DNA of 64,000 nt from Flammeovirga yaeyamensis (lineage in GTDB: Bacteria > Bacteroidota > Bacteroidia > Cytophagales > Flammeovirgaceae), in the NCBI RefSeq assembly GCF_018736045.1, contig NZ_CP076133.1, forward strand, positions 1,488,001-1,552,000, given 5' to 3'. Made by a program: the position numbers and the translations under genes. A model generated the notes under the pieces. The model saw only the letters and a list, made by a program, of their open reading frames with translations. It was not told the DNA's origin and made no database searches. Position 1 is the first letter of the stretch, and every line of letters starts with the position of its first letter. Shown in pieces: positions 7,785 to 16,412 of this stretch.

Positions 7785-8270
7785 ATGATACGATCCAGAA
7801 TTTGGCATCCCAAAACCAATACGACCTCACAAACAATTTACAAAGACCACTATTATGTTTCTAATCTTATAGAAAAGAAGTGGTTACACAAACTCATAGG
7901 AACTTGGGGAAATTCAAAATATGTCTTCAAGTACACTATTAATCTTAATACTAGTATTAAAATCTTAAATGATGAATACAAGGAATTAGGTAAGATTAAG
8001 ATCAATTTTTGGGGCACTAAAGCTAAAATTTTTATTGATGACAAAGTTTATCAATGGAATGCTAAAAACATGCTACGTAAACAGTGGCACATTAAATCAA
8101 AAGAGCAATCGAAAATATTAAATGATAAGGGTCAGTTTTTCTCCAACGATTTACCAAAAAATCATAGAGGCATATTAAACTTGTCGGGACACGCTGTTCA
8201 GCATTTTAATAATCATTACCTCGTTTCAATATTTTCTTTTATTATTGGCGGTCTTCTTATAATTATATAA
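7785..8270 (+). CDS. Hypothetical protein with C-terminal membrane anchor
   Basis: 161 residues, basic. No signal peptide; a single hydrophobic tail, LVSIFSFIIGGLLIII, at the very C-terminus suggests a tail-anchored membrane protein. The middle is predicted beta-rich (KYVFKYTINLNTSIKIL, then GKIKINFWGTKAKIFIDDKV). I do not recognise the family. It follows the DUF1905 gene with its own promoter-like site. Function unknown; the coding call rests on length, amino-acid composition and a sensible start. Confidence 0.65.
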   Translation: MIRSRIWHPKTNTTSQTIYKDHYYVSNLIEKKWLHKLIGTWGNSKYVFKYTINLNTSIKILNDEYKELGKIKINFWGTKAKIFIDDKVYQWNAKNMLRKQWHIKSKEQSKILNDKGQFFSNDLPKNHRGILNLSGHAVQHFNNHYLVSIFSFIIGGLLIII

Positions 8271-8456
8271 AAACATTAAATAATTGTAAATTAAATTTAC
8301 GCAACTTTGATAAATACTAAAAATATAAATCAATTTGTATTTTTGTAATTAAATGTTGTACAATTTTTGTGTGTTCATCTCACTATCTACTTTATTAAAT
8401 TTGCATGACTTAAATTGGTGTCGCGAAACATCAAAATCAATTGAGATTAAATACAA

Positions 8457-9110
8457 ATGAACCAACTATTATTTCTTTTATTCTTTTTAGTTAGTACTAT
8501 CGTTTATGCTGGTCAAACAAATACTGACAATACTAATCAACTTACAGAATACGACGACTATAGAATATGGTCAAATGTAAGTGGTTCAACTATGTTCAAA
8601 GCTAAATATTTAGCTGAATCTGAAAACAGTGTTTTTTTAGAAAAAATTGACGGTAGTATTCACAAAATCCCTTTAACAACTTTTCATTCGAATGATCAAA
8701 GTTTTATTATTGATCAAAAAGTAAGGGCAGAACAAATCAAAAACAAAATGTATTCGAACATGGTACAATCGAAATGGTTGATCATATTCGCTATAGTTTT
8801 ATTATTGATTTCCATGGTATTTATGTATCATAGTCACAAATATGCTTTATTTCTAAAGTTCATCTTTGGGTTTAGTATTGTTATTCTATTTGTAGGAAGT
8901 ACGTCTTCTTATGTTAGAAATTTTGATATGATATTTAATTACTACACCAATATTTCAAATAAGTCAGACCTACAAAAAGACTTAGAAAGCATTTTTGAGA
9001 AAAAAATACCCACAAAACTAAAGCGACCTGTAATCGAATTGGAAAAAAAATCAGATTTATTTCCTTTATATCATTCGATTATTCTAACGACTTACTCAAA
9101 AAACAACTAA
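8457..9110 (+). CDS. Membrane protein with an SHD1-like domain
   Basis: 217 residues with a signal peptide (1-18, STIVYAG). Residues about 31-80 resemble the SLA1 homology domain 1 found in many bacterial proteins: YRIWSNVSGSTMFKAKYL, then NSVFLEKIDGSIHKIPLTTF and SNDQSFI. Two membrane helices follow (about 103-121 and 127-147), then a soluble charged tail. SHD1 is a small beta domain of uncertain bacterial function. The gap before it (8271-8456) holds a possible -7 box TAAATTTG at 8396-8403 without a clear -33 element. Role unknown. Confidence 0.7.
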   Translation: MNQLLFLLFFLVSTIVYAGQTNTDNTNQLTEYDDYRIWSNVSGSTMFKAKYLAESENSVFLEKIDGSIHKIPLTTFHSNDQSFIIDQKVRAEQIKNKMYSNMVQSKWLIIFAIVLLLISMVFMYHSHKYALFLKFIFGFSIVILFVGSTSSYVRNFDMIFNYYTNISNKSDLQKDLESIFEKKIPTKLKRPVIELEKKSDLFPLYHSIILTTYSKNN

Positions 9111-9187
9111 ATATTTTTACTCCTCAATAGAACAATTTAACCGAGAATATGTTAATTTGAATATATCATAAATTTCAAATTGCTTCT

Positions 9188-10288
9188 ATGCTCGGCTATC
9201 GTTTTACAGATTATATTCCCCCAGAAAATCCTGATGGAGATGTCTTCTCCGAACTCCTCAAAATATTCATGGAACTCATTAACATTACAGGAGGTAATGT
9301 TTCAGAGACCATGATATGGATGAGTAATATTGATAAAAAATACAATATTACGAATGATGATTATGGAATGGGTGATTTTTATAATGACCTAAAAAATAAG
9401 GGTTACATCCAAGAAAATAATGAAGAAGGTAACTTCCAAATTACGCCTAAAAGTGAGCAGAAGATAAGACAATCTGCTTTAGAGGAAATATTTGGAAAAC
9501 TGAAAAGAGGACAAAAAGGTAATCATAAAACAAATTTTACTGGAGTACAGGGGGATGAGTTTACCTCTGACAAACGACCTTTTGAGTTTGGAGATGCATT
9601 GGGTCAAATCTCAATGACTGATTCTTTACGAAATGCCCAAATTAATCATGGAGTAGATTCCTTTTCAATTCATGAAAGTGATTTAGAGGTGATTGAGAAA
9701 GAACATCGAACTCAAACCTCTACTGTTTTGATGATTGATATATCACATTCTATGATTCTTTATGGAGAGGATAGAATTACTCCAGCAAAAAAGGTAGCGA
9801 TGGCTTTATCAGAGATGATAAAGCGAAAATACAAGAAAGATACTCTAGATATTATAGTTTTTGGTAACGATGCTTGGCAAATAAAAATTAAAGATTTACC
9901 CTATTTGCAAGTGGGACCTTATCATACTAATACCGTTGCAGGTTTGGAATTGGCAATGGACCTTCTTAGACGAAGAAAAAATGCCAATAAACAAATTTTC
10001 ATGATTACCGATGGAAAACCTTCATGTCTTAAAGAAGGAGCAGGCTACTACAAAAACAGCTTTGGTTTAGATAGGAAAATTGTCAACAAATGTCTTACAC
10101 TTGCAGCTCAATGCAGACGTTTGAGGATTCCTATTACCACATTTATGATCGCGTCAGATCCATATCTTCAAGAATTCATCAAAGAGTTTACCGAGACAAA
10201 CAATGGAACTGCATATTACAGTGGTTTACAAGGGTTAGGTGATATGATTTTCGAAGATTATTCAAGAAATAAAAAGAAACGACTTTAA
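9188..10288 (+). CDS. VWA-domain protein, partner of a MoxR/Mg-chelatase-type ATPase
   Basis: 366 residues. The N-terminal 110 residues are helical; a von Willebrand factor A domain spans about 175-360. Its metal site is complete: DISHS at 184-188, the mid-domain threonine near 248 (HTNT) and ITDGKPS at 273-279. The next gene, 10 bp downstream, is an AAA ATPase of the MoxR/ChlI class. Such VWA-ATPase pairs act as metal-chelatase-like or protein-remodelling machines, where the VWA part recruits the target and the ATPase works on it. The target is not visible here. Confidence 0.88.
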   Translation: MLGYRFTDYIPPENPDGDVFSELLKIFMELINITGGNVSETMIWMSNIDKKYNITNDDYGMGDFYNDLKNKGYIQENNEEGNFQITPKSEQKIRQSALEEIFGKLKRGQKGNHKTNFTGVQGDEFTSDKRPFEFGDALGQISMTDSLRNAQINHGVDSFSIHESDLEVIEKEHRTQTSTVLMIDISHSMILYGEDRITPAKKVAMALSEMIKRKYKKDTLDIIVFGNDAWQIKIKDLPYLQVGPYHTNTVAGLELAMDLLRRRKNANKQIFMITDGKPSCLKEGAGYYKNSFGLDRKIVNKCLTLAAQCRRLRIPITTFMIASDPYLQEFIKEFTETNNGTAYYSGLQGLGDMIFEDYSRNKKKRL

Positions 10289-10298
10289 AATAAATAAT

Positions 10299-11804
10299 AT
10301 GTACGCTAAACTTTCTACGGAAGAAAAATTAAAGATTACAACATTAGGCGAATTAAAAGCAGCCGGATATCAATCAAAAAGTGTAAAGGACGAATTAAGA
10401 GATAATTTGATCCTTAAATTAAAAGAAAAACAAAATCCTTTTCCAGAAATATGGGGATATGAAGACACTGTTATCCCAGAATTGGAAAGAGCAATTTTGT
10501 CGAAACATAATATCAATTTATTAGGTCTGAGAGGACAGGCCAAAACTCGTATTGCTCGATTAATGATCCATTTGTTAGACGAAGTAATACCTGTAGTGAA
10601 AGGATCAGAATTGAATGATGATCCTTTAGCTCCATTATCCTATTTTGCGAAAGCTCAAATTAGTGAGAAAGGTGATGATACACCCATAATATGGTGGAAT
10701 AGAGAAGAGCGATTTACTGAAAAATTAGCCACACCGGACGTTTCTGTAGCGGATTTAGTAGGTGATATTGACCCAATAAAAGCAGCTACGAATAAATTAA
10801 GTTATTCTGATGAAAGAGTGATTCATTATGGATTAATTCCTAGATCCCATCGATCAATCTTTGTGATTAATGAGTTGCCCGACTTACAACCGAGAATTCA
10901 AGTGGCACTTTTTAATATCCTTCAGGAAGGTGATATTCAAATTAGAGGTTTCAAATTACGTCTTCCATTAGATATACAATTTGTATTTACAGCTAACCCA
11001 GAAGATTATACCAATAGAGGTAGTATTGTGACTCCTCTAAAGGATAGAATTGAATCTCAAATAATCACTCATTATCCAAAAGAAATTGAAGTTGCCCGTA
11101 AAATCACAGAGCAAGAAGCACAAATACAGACTTCTCAAAAAGAAGTGATTACTTCAAACCTATTGGCAAATAACCTTATAGAACAAATTGCATTTGAGGC
11201 AAGAGAAAGTGAGTTTGTAGATGAAAAAAGTGGTGTTTCAGCTCGTTTGACCATCTCTGCGATGGAAAATTTATATTCTAGTGCAGAAAGAAGATTGTTA
11301 ATCAATGGAGAGGAGAGTACTTACATTAGAGTATCTGATTTGATGGGTACGATTCCCGCTATTACCGGTAAAATTGAATTGGTGTATGAAGGTGAGCAAG
11401 AAGGAGCAGGAGAGGTCGCTCAAAGTTTGATTAGTAAAGCTATTAGAAAACAATTTTTAGAGATGTATCCATCTCCTGAAAAAGTGAGAAAAGACGATGA
11501 TAATCCATATCAATATGTATTGGACTGGTTTGGCAATGGACATAAATTAGATATCATAAATGATGTTTCTACAAAAATGTACCAAAATTTGCTTGATCAA
11601 GTACCCACTTTAAGAGCTTTAGTGACAAAGCAGAATGAAAACCTTACTGAAGAAGAAACATTCTATCACATGGAGTTTGTATTGCATGGTTTAGCTGAAT
11701 TTAGTCAGTTGAGTAAACATGCAATTTTATCGAAAACAACGTTCTCTGATTTATTATCTGGAATGATGAATTTTTCAGCATCAGATTTTGAAGACGAAGA
11801 GTAA
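10299..11804 (+). CDS. MoxR/Mg-chelatase ChlI-like AAA+ ATPase
   Basis: 501 residues. The AAA+ core spans about 45-270: a Walker A variant GLRGQAKTR (76-84) where the usual GK is AK, Walker B-like IFVINELPDL (187-196) with NE in place of DE, sensor-1 FTANPED (230-236) and an arginine-finger candidate in LKDRIES near 250. A helical lid domain follows, to about 360, then an acidic tail ending DFEDEE. The length exceeds a minimal ChlI. It forms an operon with the VWA protein and probably hexamerises and engages that protein. Substrate unknown. Confidence 0.88.
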   Translation: MYAKLSTEEKLKITTLGELKAAGYQSKSVKDELRDNLILKLKEKQNPFPEIWGYEDTVIPELERAILSKHNINLLGLRGQAKTRIARLMIHLLDEVIPVVKGSELNDDPLAPLSYFAKAQISEKGDDTPIIWWNREERFTEKLATPDVSVADLVGDIDPIKAATNKLSYSDERVIHYGLIPRSHRSIFVINELPDLQPRIQVALFNILQEGDIQIRGFKLRLPLDIQFVFTANPEDYTNRGSIVTPLKDRIESQIITHYPKEIEVARKITEQEAQIQTSQKEVITSNLLANNLIEQIAFEARESEFVDEKSGVSARLTISAMENLYSSAERRLLINGEESTYIRVSDLMGTIPAITGKIELVYEGEQEGAGEVAQSLISKAIRKQFLEMYPSPEKVRKDDDNPYQYVLDWFGNGHKLDIINDVSTKMYQNLLDQVPTLRALVTKQNENLTEEETFYHMEFVLHGLAEFSQLSKHAILSKTTFSDLLSGMMNFSASDFEDEE

Positions 11805-11831
11805 ACATGAGATAACGATTAGAATAATATG

Positions 11832-11870
11832 TGACACAGAAGGAGGTGATAAGCACCCTTTTTTGTGTCA
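11832..11870 (+). terminator. Possible terminator after the ATPase gene
   Basis: Arms TGACACA (11832-11838) and TGTGTCA (11864-11870) enclose a second pairing, GGTG with CACC (11845-11857), and a T run that sits inside the outer stem. The placement is right for a terminator of the VWA-ATPase operon, but the T run is not at the 3' end, so the call is weak. Confidence 0.35.
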
Positions 11871-11960
11871 TTTCTCATTTATTTACATATTTTCATTAAA
11901 TTTTAAATTATTTAAAGAATTATTTGTCACATTTAATTGTTACAACTTGTTGTAAGGAGG

Positions 11961-11988
11961 TTGAAAGTATTCTTCAATACTACATTGG
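11961..11988 (+). promoter_or_regulatory. Promoter-like site for the acyl-CoA ligase gene
   Basis: TTG at 11961-11963, 17 bases, then TACATTGG at 11981-11988 (one mismatch from TAnnTTTG), 24 bases before the ATG at 12013. Confidence 0.3.
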
Positions 11989-12012
11989 AACAAACAACTT
12001 AATATAATTTTA

Positions 12013-13818
12013 ATGTCACATACATCACACTTAGTACATAAGATTAGAACTCAGGTAGAGAAATTGAATACCAAAGAGGCGGCACGTTTTAGAGTAGCCG
12101 ACAATCTTTGGGAAAGCATTTCATGGGCAGATTTCGGAAGTGAAATCGATGCAGTATCAAAAGCATTGATTTCAAATGGGATTGGTGTTCAAGACAAAGT
12201 GGGTATTTATGCACAGAACATGCCTTTCTGGACAGTAGCAGATTTCGCTACTCAACAAATGAGGGGGGTAGCTGTATCAATTTATGCGACTAGTACATCA
12301 CATCAAGCGGATTACATCATTAATGATGCACAAATTAAAGTACTTTTTGTTGGTGATCAGGAACAATATGATAATGCTATTGAAGTTTTCGATAGATGTG
12401 AATCGTTGACTCATATAGTTGCAATGAAAAAAGAAACACACCTTCGCCACCACAAGGCTGGTATTCAGTGGGTTGATTTCTTAGAAACAGCATCTTCTGA
12501 TGTAGAAGAAGAGTTTAATCAACGTATTAACGATGCTAATTTTGATGATTTAGCTACATTAATTTATACATCAGGAACTACTGGAGAACCAAAAGGTGTA
12601 ATGTTGGATTACAACAATTTCATTTCACAATTTGATGCACATACAGTATTAGTTGATTTTAATGAAGGCGATGTAAACTTAAGTTTCTTACCACTTTCTC
12701 ACGTTTTTGAAAGAACATGGTCGATGTATGTTTTCTATAACGGTGGTACGAACTGCTACTTAGAAGATGTAAAACAAATAAAAGAAGCTTTAGTTGAAGC
12801 GAAACCACATGTAATGTGTGCTGTACCTCGTTTCTATGAAAAAATCTTCTCTGCTATTCATGATAAAGTAGCAAAAGCGAAACCTACCACACAAAAGCTT
12901 TTCCATTGGGCTGTAGGTATGGGTAAAAAAGCGTTTGATGCAAAACAAGAAGGAACGACTTTAGGAACTTTCGATAAAATGAAATTTAATTTAGCGACTA
13001 AATTAGTGCTAAGTAAATTCCAAAAATTATTAGGAGGTAATATTCGCTTTATGCCAGCAGGTGGAGCGAAATTAGATCCAGAAATTGGTACTTTCTTCCA
13101 TTCTATCGGTATCCCAATTATTTTAGGATATGGTCTTACTGAAACAACTGCAACAGTTTCAGCATGGCATTTAAATGAAAAATTCTATACAAATACAATT
13201 GGTACTACTATGCCTGGTTGCGATATCAAAATTGATGAAGCTACAGGTGAAATCTTAGTAAAATCTAAAGTAGTGATGAAAGGTTATTACAATAAACCAG
13301 AAGAAACTGCTAAAGTATTTACAGAAGATGGCTACTTCAAAACAGGTGATAAAGGAGAGTTTGATGAAAAAGGTAACTTATTGATTACTGATCGTATCAA
13401 AGAGTTAATGAAAACATCAAATGGTAAATATATCGCACCTCAACTTGTTGAAGGTAAGATTGGTAAAGATCATTTTGTAGAGCAAATTGCTACAATTGCA
13501 GATGCAAGAAACTTTGTGTCGGCATTGATTGTACCTACATTTGAGTCATTAGAGGAGTATGCCAAAGAGCATAATATCTCTTACTCATCGAAGGAAGAAT
13601 TGATTAAAGATTCTAAAATTATTAGAATGTATGAATCAAGAATAGAAAAAGCACAACATGATTTGGCTAATTTCGAAAAAGTGAAAAAATTCACTTTACT
13701 TCCAAAAGAGTTCTCTCAAGAAAAAGGAGAAATGACACCAACATTGAAGTTGAAGAGAAAAACAATTGACGAAAACTACAAAGCAGAAATTGATGAAATG
13801 TATGCTGCTTCTCGTTAA
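12013..13818 (+). CDS. Long-chain fatty acid--CoA ligase (AMP-forming)
   Basis: 601 residues, the normal size for the Bacteroidota long-chain acyl-CoA synthetase family. The P-loop-like AMP-binding signature LIYTSGTTGEPKG is at about 183-195. Other core motifs are PLSHVFERTWSMY, the GYGLTET segment and GYFKTGDKGEFDEKGNLLITDRIKE, with KTSNGKYIAP near the lysine-bearing C-terminal domain. It activates fatty acids to acyl-CoA through an acyl-adenylate, in the cytosol or at the inner membrane, for degradation or phospholipid synthesis. The gene is single, with a promoter-like site before it and a bidirectional terminator after it. Confidence 0.95.
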   Translation: MSHTSHLVHKIRTQVEKLNTKEAARFRVADNLWESISWADFGSEIDAVSKALISNGIGVQDKVGIYAQNMPFWTVADFATQQMRGVAVSIYATSTSHQADYIINDAQIKVLFVGDQEQYDNAIEVFDRCESLTHIVAMKKETHLRHHKAGIQWVDFLETASSDVEEEFNQRINDANFDDLATLIYTSGTTGEPKGVMLDYNNFISQFDAHTVLVDFNEGDVNLSFLPLSHVFERTWSMYVFYNGGTNCYLEDVKQIKEALVEAKPHVMCAVPRFYEKIFSAIHDKVAKAKPTTQKLFHWAVGMGKKAFDAKQEGTTLGTFDKMKFNLATKLVLSKFQKLLGGNIRFMPAGGAKLDPEIGTFFHSIGIPIILGYGLTETTATVSAWHLNEKFYTNTIGTTMPGCDIKIDEATGEILVKSKVVMKGYYNKPEETAKVFTEDGYFKTGDKGEFDEKGNLLITDRIKELMKTSNGKYIAPQLVEGKIGKDHFVEQIATIADARNFVSALIVPTFESLEEYAKEHNISYSSKEELIKDSKIIRMYESRIEKAQHDLANFEKVKKFTLLPKEFSQEKGEMTPTLKLKRKTIDENYKAEIDEMYAASR

Positions 13819-13830
13819 TTGAAATGCATA

Positions 13831-13866
13831 AAAAAAACCTCGACAAGTAATTGCCGAGGTTTTTTT
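13831..13866. terminator. Bidirectional terminator between convergent genes
   Basis: Stem ACCTCG/CGAGGT (13837-13842, 13855-13860), extended by CAA/TTG inside and by A and T runs outside on both strands. It lies between the acyl-CoA ligase stop (13818) and the stop of the convergent LPP20-like gene (13881) and would serve both. Confidence 0.88.
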
Positions 13867-13880
13867 ATGGAGAATATTTT

Positions 13881-14537
13881 TTATCGAATATCTAATAAGC
13901 TATTGATTTCATCTTGTCCTAAATTTGCTTCTGTTTCCAGTTTTTTACGTAAATCTTCTTTTACGATTCTTTCTGCTTCAGCAACAGGATATTTAATAGA
14001 TAATGTGATATAGGTTAATTTATCTACTTTCTTAAGCATTACAATCTGATCCGTTCTTCCTAAACGAGCAGTCACATTATTCTGATAAGAAGCAATCACT
14101 TGAGTGGCAGATGTAGCATCCGACATTCCTTCTGAATTACTTACAGATGATTTAATTCTACCTAAAATCTCAGATCCAATTTGTGTAGCAAGTTCTGTTA
14201 GGCACAATTGATAAGCAGCTTGTTTTGCAGCAGCAAATGTTTCGCCTTTAGATTGTTGGTAGGCTACAAAATATTTTGGATGACCATCTTCATCTTTTGC
14301 TAAACGTGCTACATAAGAATTTTCAATTTGCTTTTCCATTGGTAGATCACCAGGAATTACTTGATACCCTTCTTTTTCTAAAGCTTTTGCTTGTTTTCTG
14401 GCATCCTTTATAGATCTGCCTTTCATCTCTTTTAAAGTCTTCTTTTTTTGTTTTTTAGTTTGAGCAAAAGCACCTTGATTTGTCAGTAAAACAGAACAAA
14501 ATAAAAGAGTAATAATAAATGAAAGTTTTTGTTTCAT
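13881..14537 (-). CDS. Exported LPP20-like protein
   Basis: 218 residues from the ATG at 14537, chosen because it gives a clean signal peptide (MKQKLSFIITLLFCSVLL, ending AFAQ); the frame is open 22 codons further upstream without one. After a very basic linker (TKKQKKKTLKEMKGRSIKD) comes a domain of about 130 residues: AAKQAAYQLCLTELATQIGSEI, then NVTARLGRTDQIVMLKKVDK and LTYITLSIKYPVAEAERIVKED. This fits the LPP20 lipoprotein fold, although no lipobox cysteine is present. It is divergent from the caspase operon, whose first product also carries an LPP20-like domain, so the two are probably functionally linked. Confidence 0.75.
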   Translation of the reverse strand: MKQKLSFIITLLFCSVLLTNQGAFAQTKKQKKKTLKEMKGRSIKDARKQAKALEKEGYQVIPGDLPMEKQIENSYVARLAKDEDGHPKYFVAYQQSKGETFAAAKQAAYQLCLTELATQIGSEILGRIKSSVSNSEGMSDATSATQVIASYQNNVTARLGRTDQIVMLKKVDKLTYITLSIKYPVAEAERIVKEDLRKKLETEANLGQDEINSLLDIR

Positions 14538-14855
14538 ATAAAAAGATAAATTTAGTTTTTGAAAACTCAAAGAGAGTAAATTTTGATAATATCTCGAAAT
14601 CATTTGAGTTATATAGTCTAGCTAATATAGATTAAAAATGTAGAAAAAAGCCAAGATTTAATTTAAATCATTCACTTATATGTGAATTCATGGTAAAATA
14701 AGTGGTTTAGAAGAGTACTTGACCTGTAATTTTTAATGAATTTATTTCAATTATTTTCTTTAATTATTTAACATATATCAACATTATTTTAAATATATAG
14801 CTATATTTACATTGATTCTTGCTATTCTCTTAATTAATTATCTTACTTCGAACTG
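14538..14855. other. Divergent intergenic region upstream of the caspase operon
   Basis: 318 bases between two divergent LPP20-like genes, very AT-rich, with no open frame of note. It contains an 18-base interrupted palindrome, ATTCAC-TTATAT-GTGAAT, at 14670-14687, a possible shared operator. No convincing TTG/TAnnTTTG promoter pair is seen; the nearest -7-like strings are TATATTTA and TTACTTCG close to the + strand gene. Confidence 0.4.
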
Positions 14856-16388
14856 ATGCAAAAATTTTTACGAAACTATCTTCATCTTATTGTTATTTGT
14901 GTTCTATTTATACCTTTAAATCTTATTGCTAAAGGAGACCCTGTTTGGTTAAAAGCAGAATACAGATTAGTCAATTATCCTACAGACAAGTTCTTAACAG
15001 CTTATCAAGTAGCAGTTAACGTCCCTTCTGAAAATAAATCAGACCGTTTGGCACAGCTAAAACTTGATGCAAAAAAAGAATTAGCTGAGAACGTATCAGT
15101 ACAAATAGAGAGCGTAAGCAAGACAGAAATAGCGAATGCATCAGGAGCTAGTTATGAAAACTTTAAACAAAATAGTACCTCATTTTCTAATGTAAATTTA
15201 AGTGGTTTACATCAGATGGATTATTATGATGAGAAAAGAGCCATTTTGTATACATTTATATATATTGAAATTAAGGAGTTACTATCAATCAATAGAAAAA
15301 GAGTTAGTGAAGCCAATCAAAAAATTAAGACGTTAAAGAATCAAATTGATAATTATATATCAAGCGAAAATATCATTGCAGCAAAAAAGACAATCAGAAA
15401 GGTGATTCCAATTTTTAGAGAAGTAGAGGAGCTTTATGCTGTATCAATCACTTTAGGAGACAAAATTGATTTGAATTACAATGAGTTTATTAATTATCAA
15501 ACAGAGATAGAAAAAACAAACAAAGAATTATTGAATACCCATATTTCATCTGTAGATGAATTAGCAAATGATATAGCATCGATAATTAACGATCAGGTTC
15601 AATTATCTAATCAAACACTACGAGTTGATAATTTTACTTTCGAGGATACCAAAATGGGAAGTAAGTTATCTATGAAATTACATGCTTTATTAACTAGTAA
15701 GCTATCATCTCAATCTAAGTTTAGAGTGCTTGATGCCACCAATGCTACTACGAAATTTGAATTGCAAGGGACAATTTGGGAAGAAGGAGAATCTCTCCGA
15801 GTACTTTCCATTTTAAGAGATAAAGAGAGTGGGAATATTCAAGGAGGAAGTGAATCTAAAATACTTAAGAAAAAATTAGGAGATACTCCCTTTAAACCCG
15901 ACAATCTTGATTACGCACTTAAGGTTCAAGGTCTGATTACTTCTAATCAATCTAATAATCAAGGGTTGTCCTTAGATGTGATTACCAATAAAGGAAATAA
16001 AAGCCCTATTTATGAAAAGGGGGAGATTATGTCCTTGTATGTTAAAGTAAATAGACCGTGTAAAGTAAGGTTTATTTATCATTTAGCAGATGGAACAAAG
16101 GTACTCCTATTAGATAATTATGAAATAACTGCTCAGCAGGTGAATCAAATGGTAAAAGTGAGCCAAGAATTTGAATGTTATCCGCCATTTGGAGTAGAAA
16201 CGCTTCAAGTATTTGCCAAAACAGGAAGTAATTTTAAACCACTTTCAACTTCAGAAGATCAAGGTTATTATTTTATACAAGATGATATTGAAACAATTAA
16301 TAATGTGAATAGGCAATTTTCAGATCTAGAACAAGAGGTGGCTTTTTCTGAAAAGCGATTGTTAATCACAACTCTACCAGCAAATTAG
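14856..16388 (+). CDS. Exported LPP20-like / DUF4384 protein, first gene of caspase operon
   Basis: 510 residues with a signal peptide (1-25). Residues about 35-145 form an LPP20-like domain (AQLKLDAKKELAENVSVQIE, then YDEKRAILYTFIYIEIKELL), 145-235 a helical linker, 240-350 a FlgO/CsgG-like alpha/beta region (STKLS-type TSKLSSQSKFRVLDATN), and 370-490 a DUF4384 domain (SPIYEKGEIMSLYVKVNRPC, then VRFIYHLADGTKVLLL and LQVFAKTG). DUF4384 domains are known in bacterial caspase-family proteins, which fits the two caspases encoded downstream. The product is probably periplasmic or bound to the outer membrane. The next gene starts 24 bp later. Confidence 0.8.
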   Translation: MQKFLRNYLHLIVICVLFIPLNLIAKGDPVWLKAEYRLVNYPTDKFLTAYQVAVNVPSENKSDRLAQLKLDAKKELAENVSVQIESVSKTEIANASGASYENFKQNSTSFSNVNLSGLHQMDYYDEKRAILYTFIYIEIKELLSINRKRVSEANQKIKTLKNQIDNYISSENIIAAKKTIRKVIPIFREVEELYAVSITLGDKIDLNYNEFINYQTEIEKTNKELLNTHISSVDELANDIASIINDQVQLSNQTLRVDNFTFEDTKMGSKLSMKLHALLTSKLSSQSKFRVLDATNATTKFELQGTIWEEGESLRVLSILRDKESGNIQGGSESKILKKKLGDTPFKPDNLDYALKVQGLITSNQSNNQGLSLDVITNKGNKSPIYEKGEIMSLYVKVNRPCKVRFIYHLADGTKVLLLDNYEITAQQVNQMVKVSQEFECYPPFGVETLQVFAKTGSNFKPLSTSEDQGYYFIQDDIETINNVNRQFSDLEQEVAFSEKRLLITTLPAN

Positions 16389-16412
16389 AATAGATATTTA
16401 TTTAATACGATT

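Noticed and set aside
8353-8460. 35-codon frame ending ATGA at the start of the SHD1-like gene
   Set aside because: The overlap would allow coupling and the N-terminus is hydrophobic, but a -7-like box TAAATTTG lies inside the frame and nothing supports translation. Not called as a gene.
13819-14013. Open frame on the + strand after the acyl-CoA ligase
   Set aside because: It begins directly after the ligase stop, runs through the bidirectional terminator and then lies opposite the LPP20-like gene, with no start codon context.
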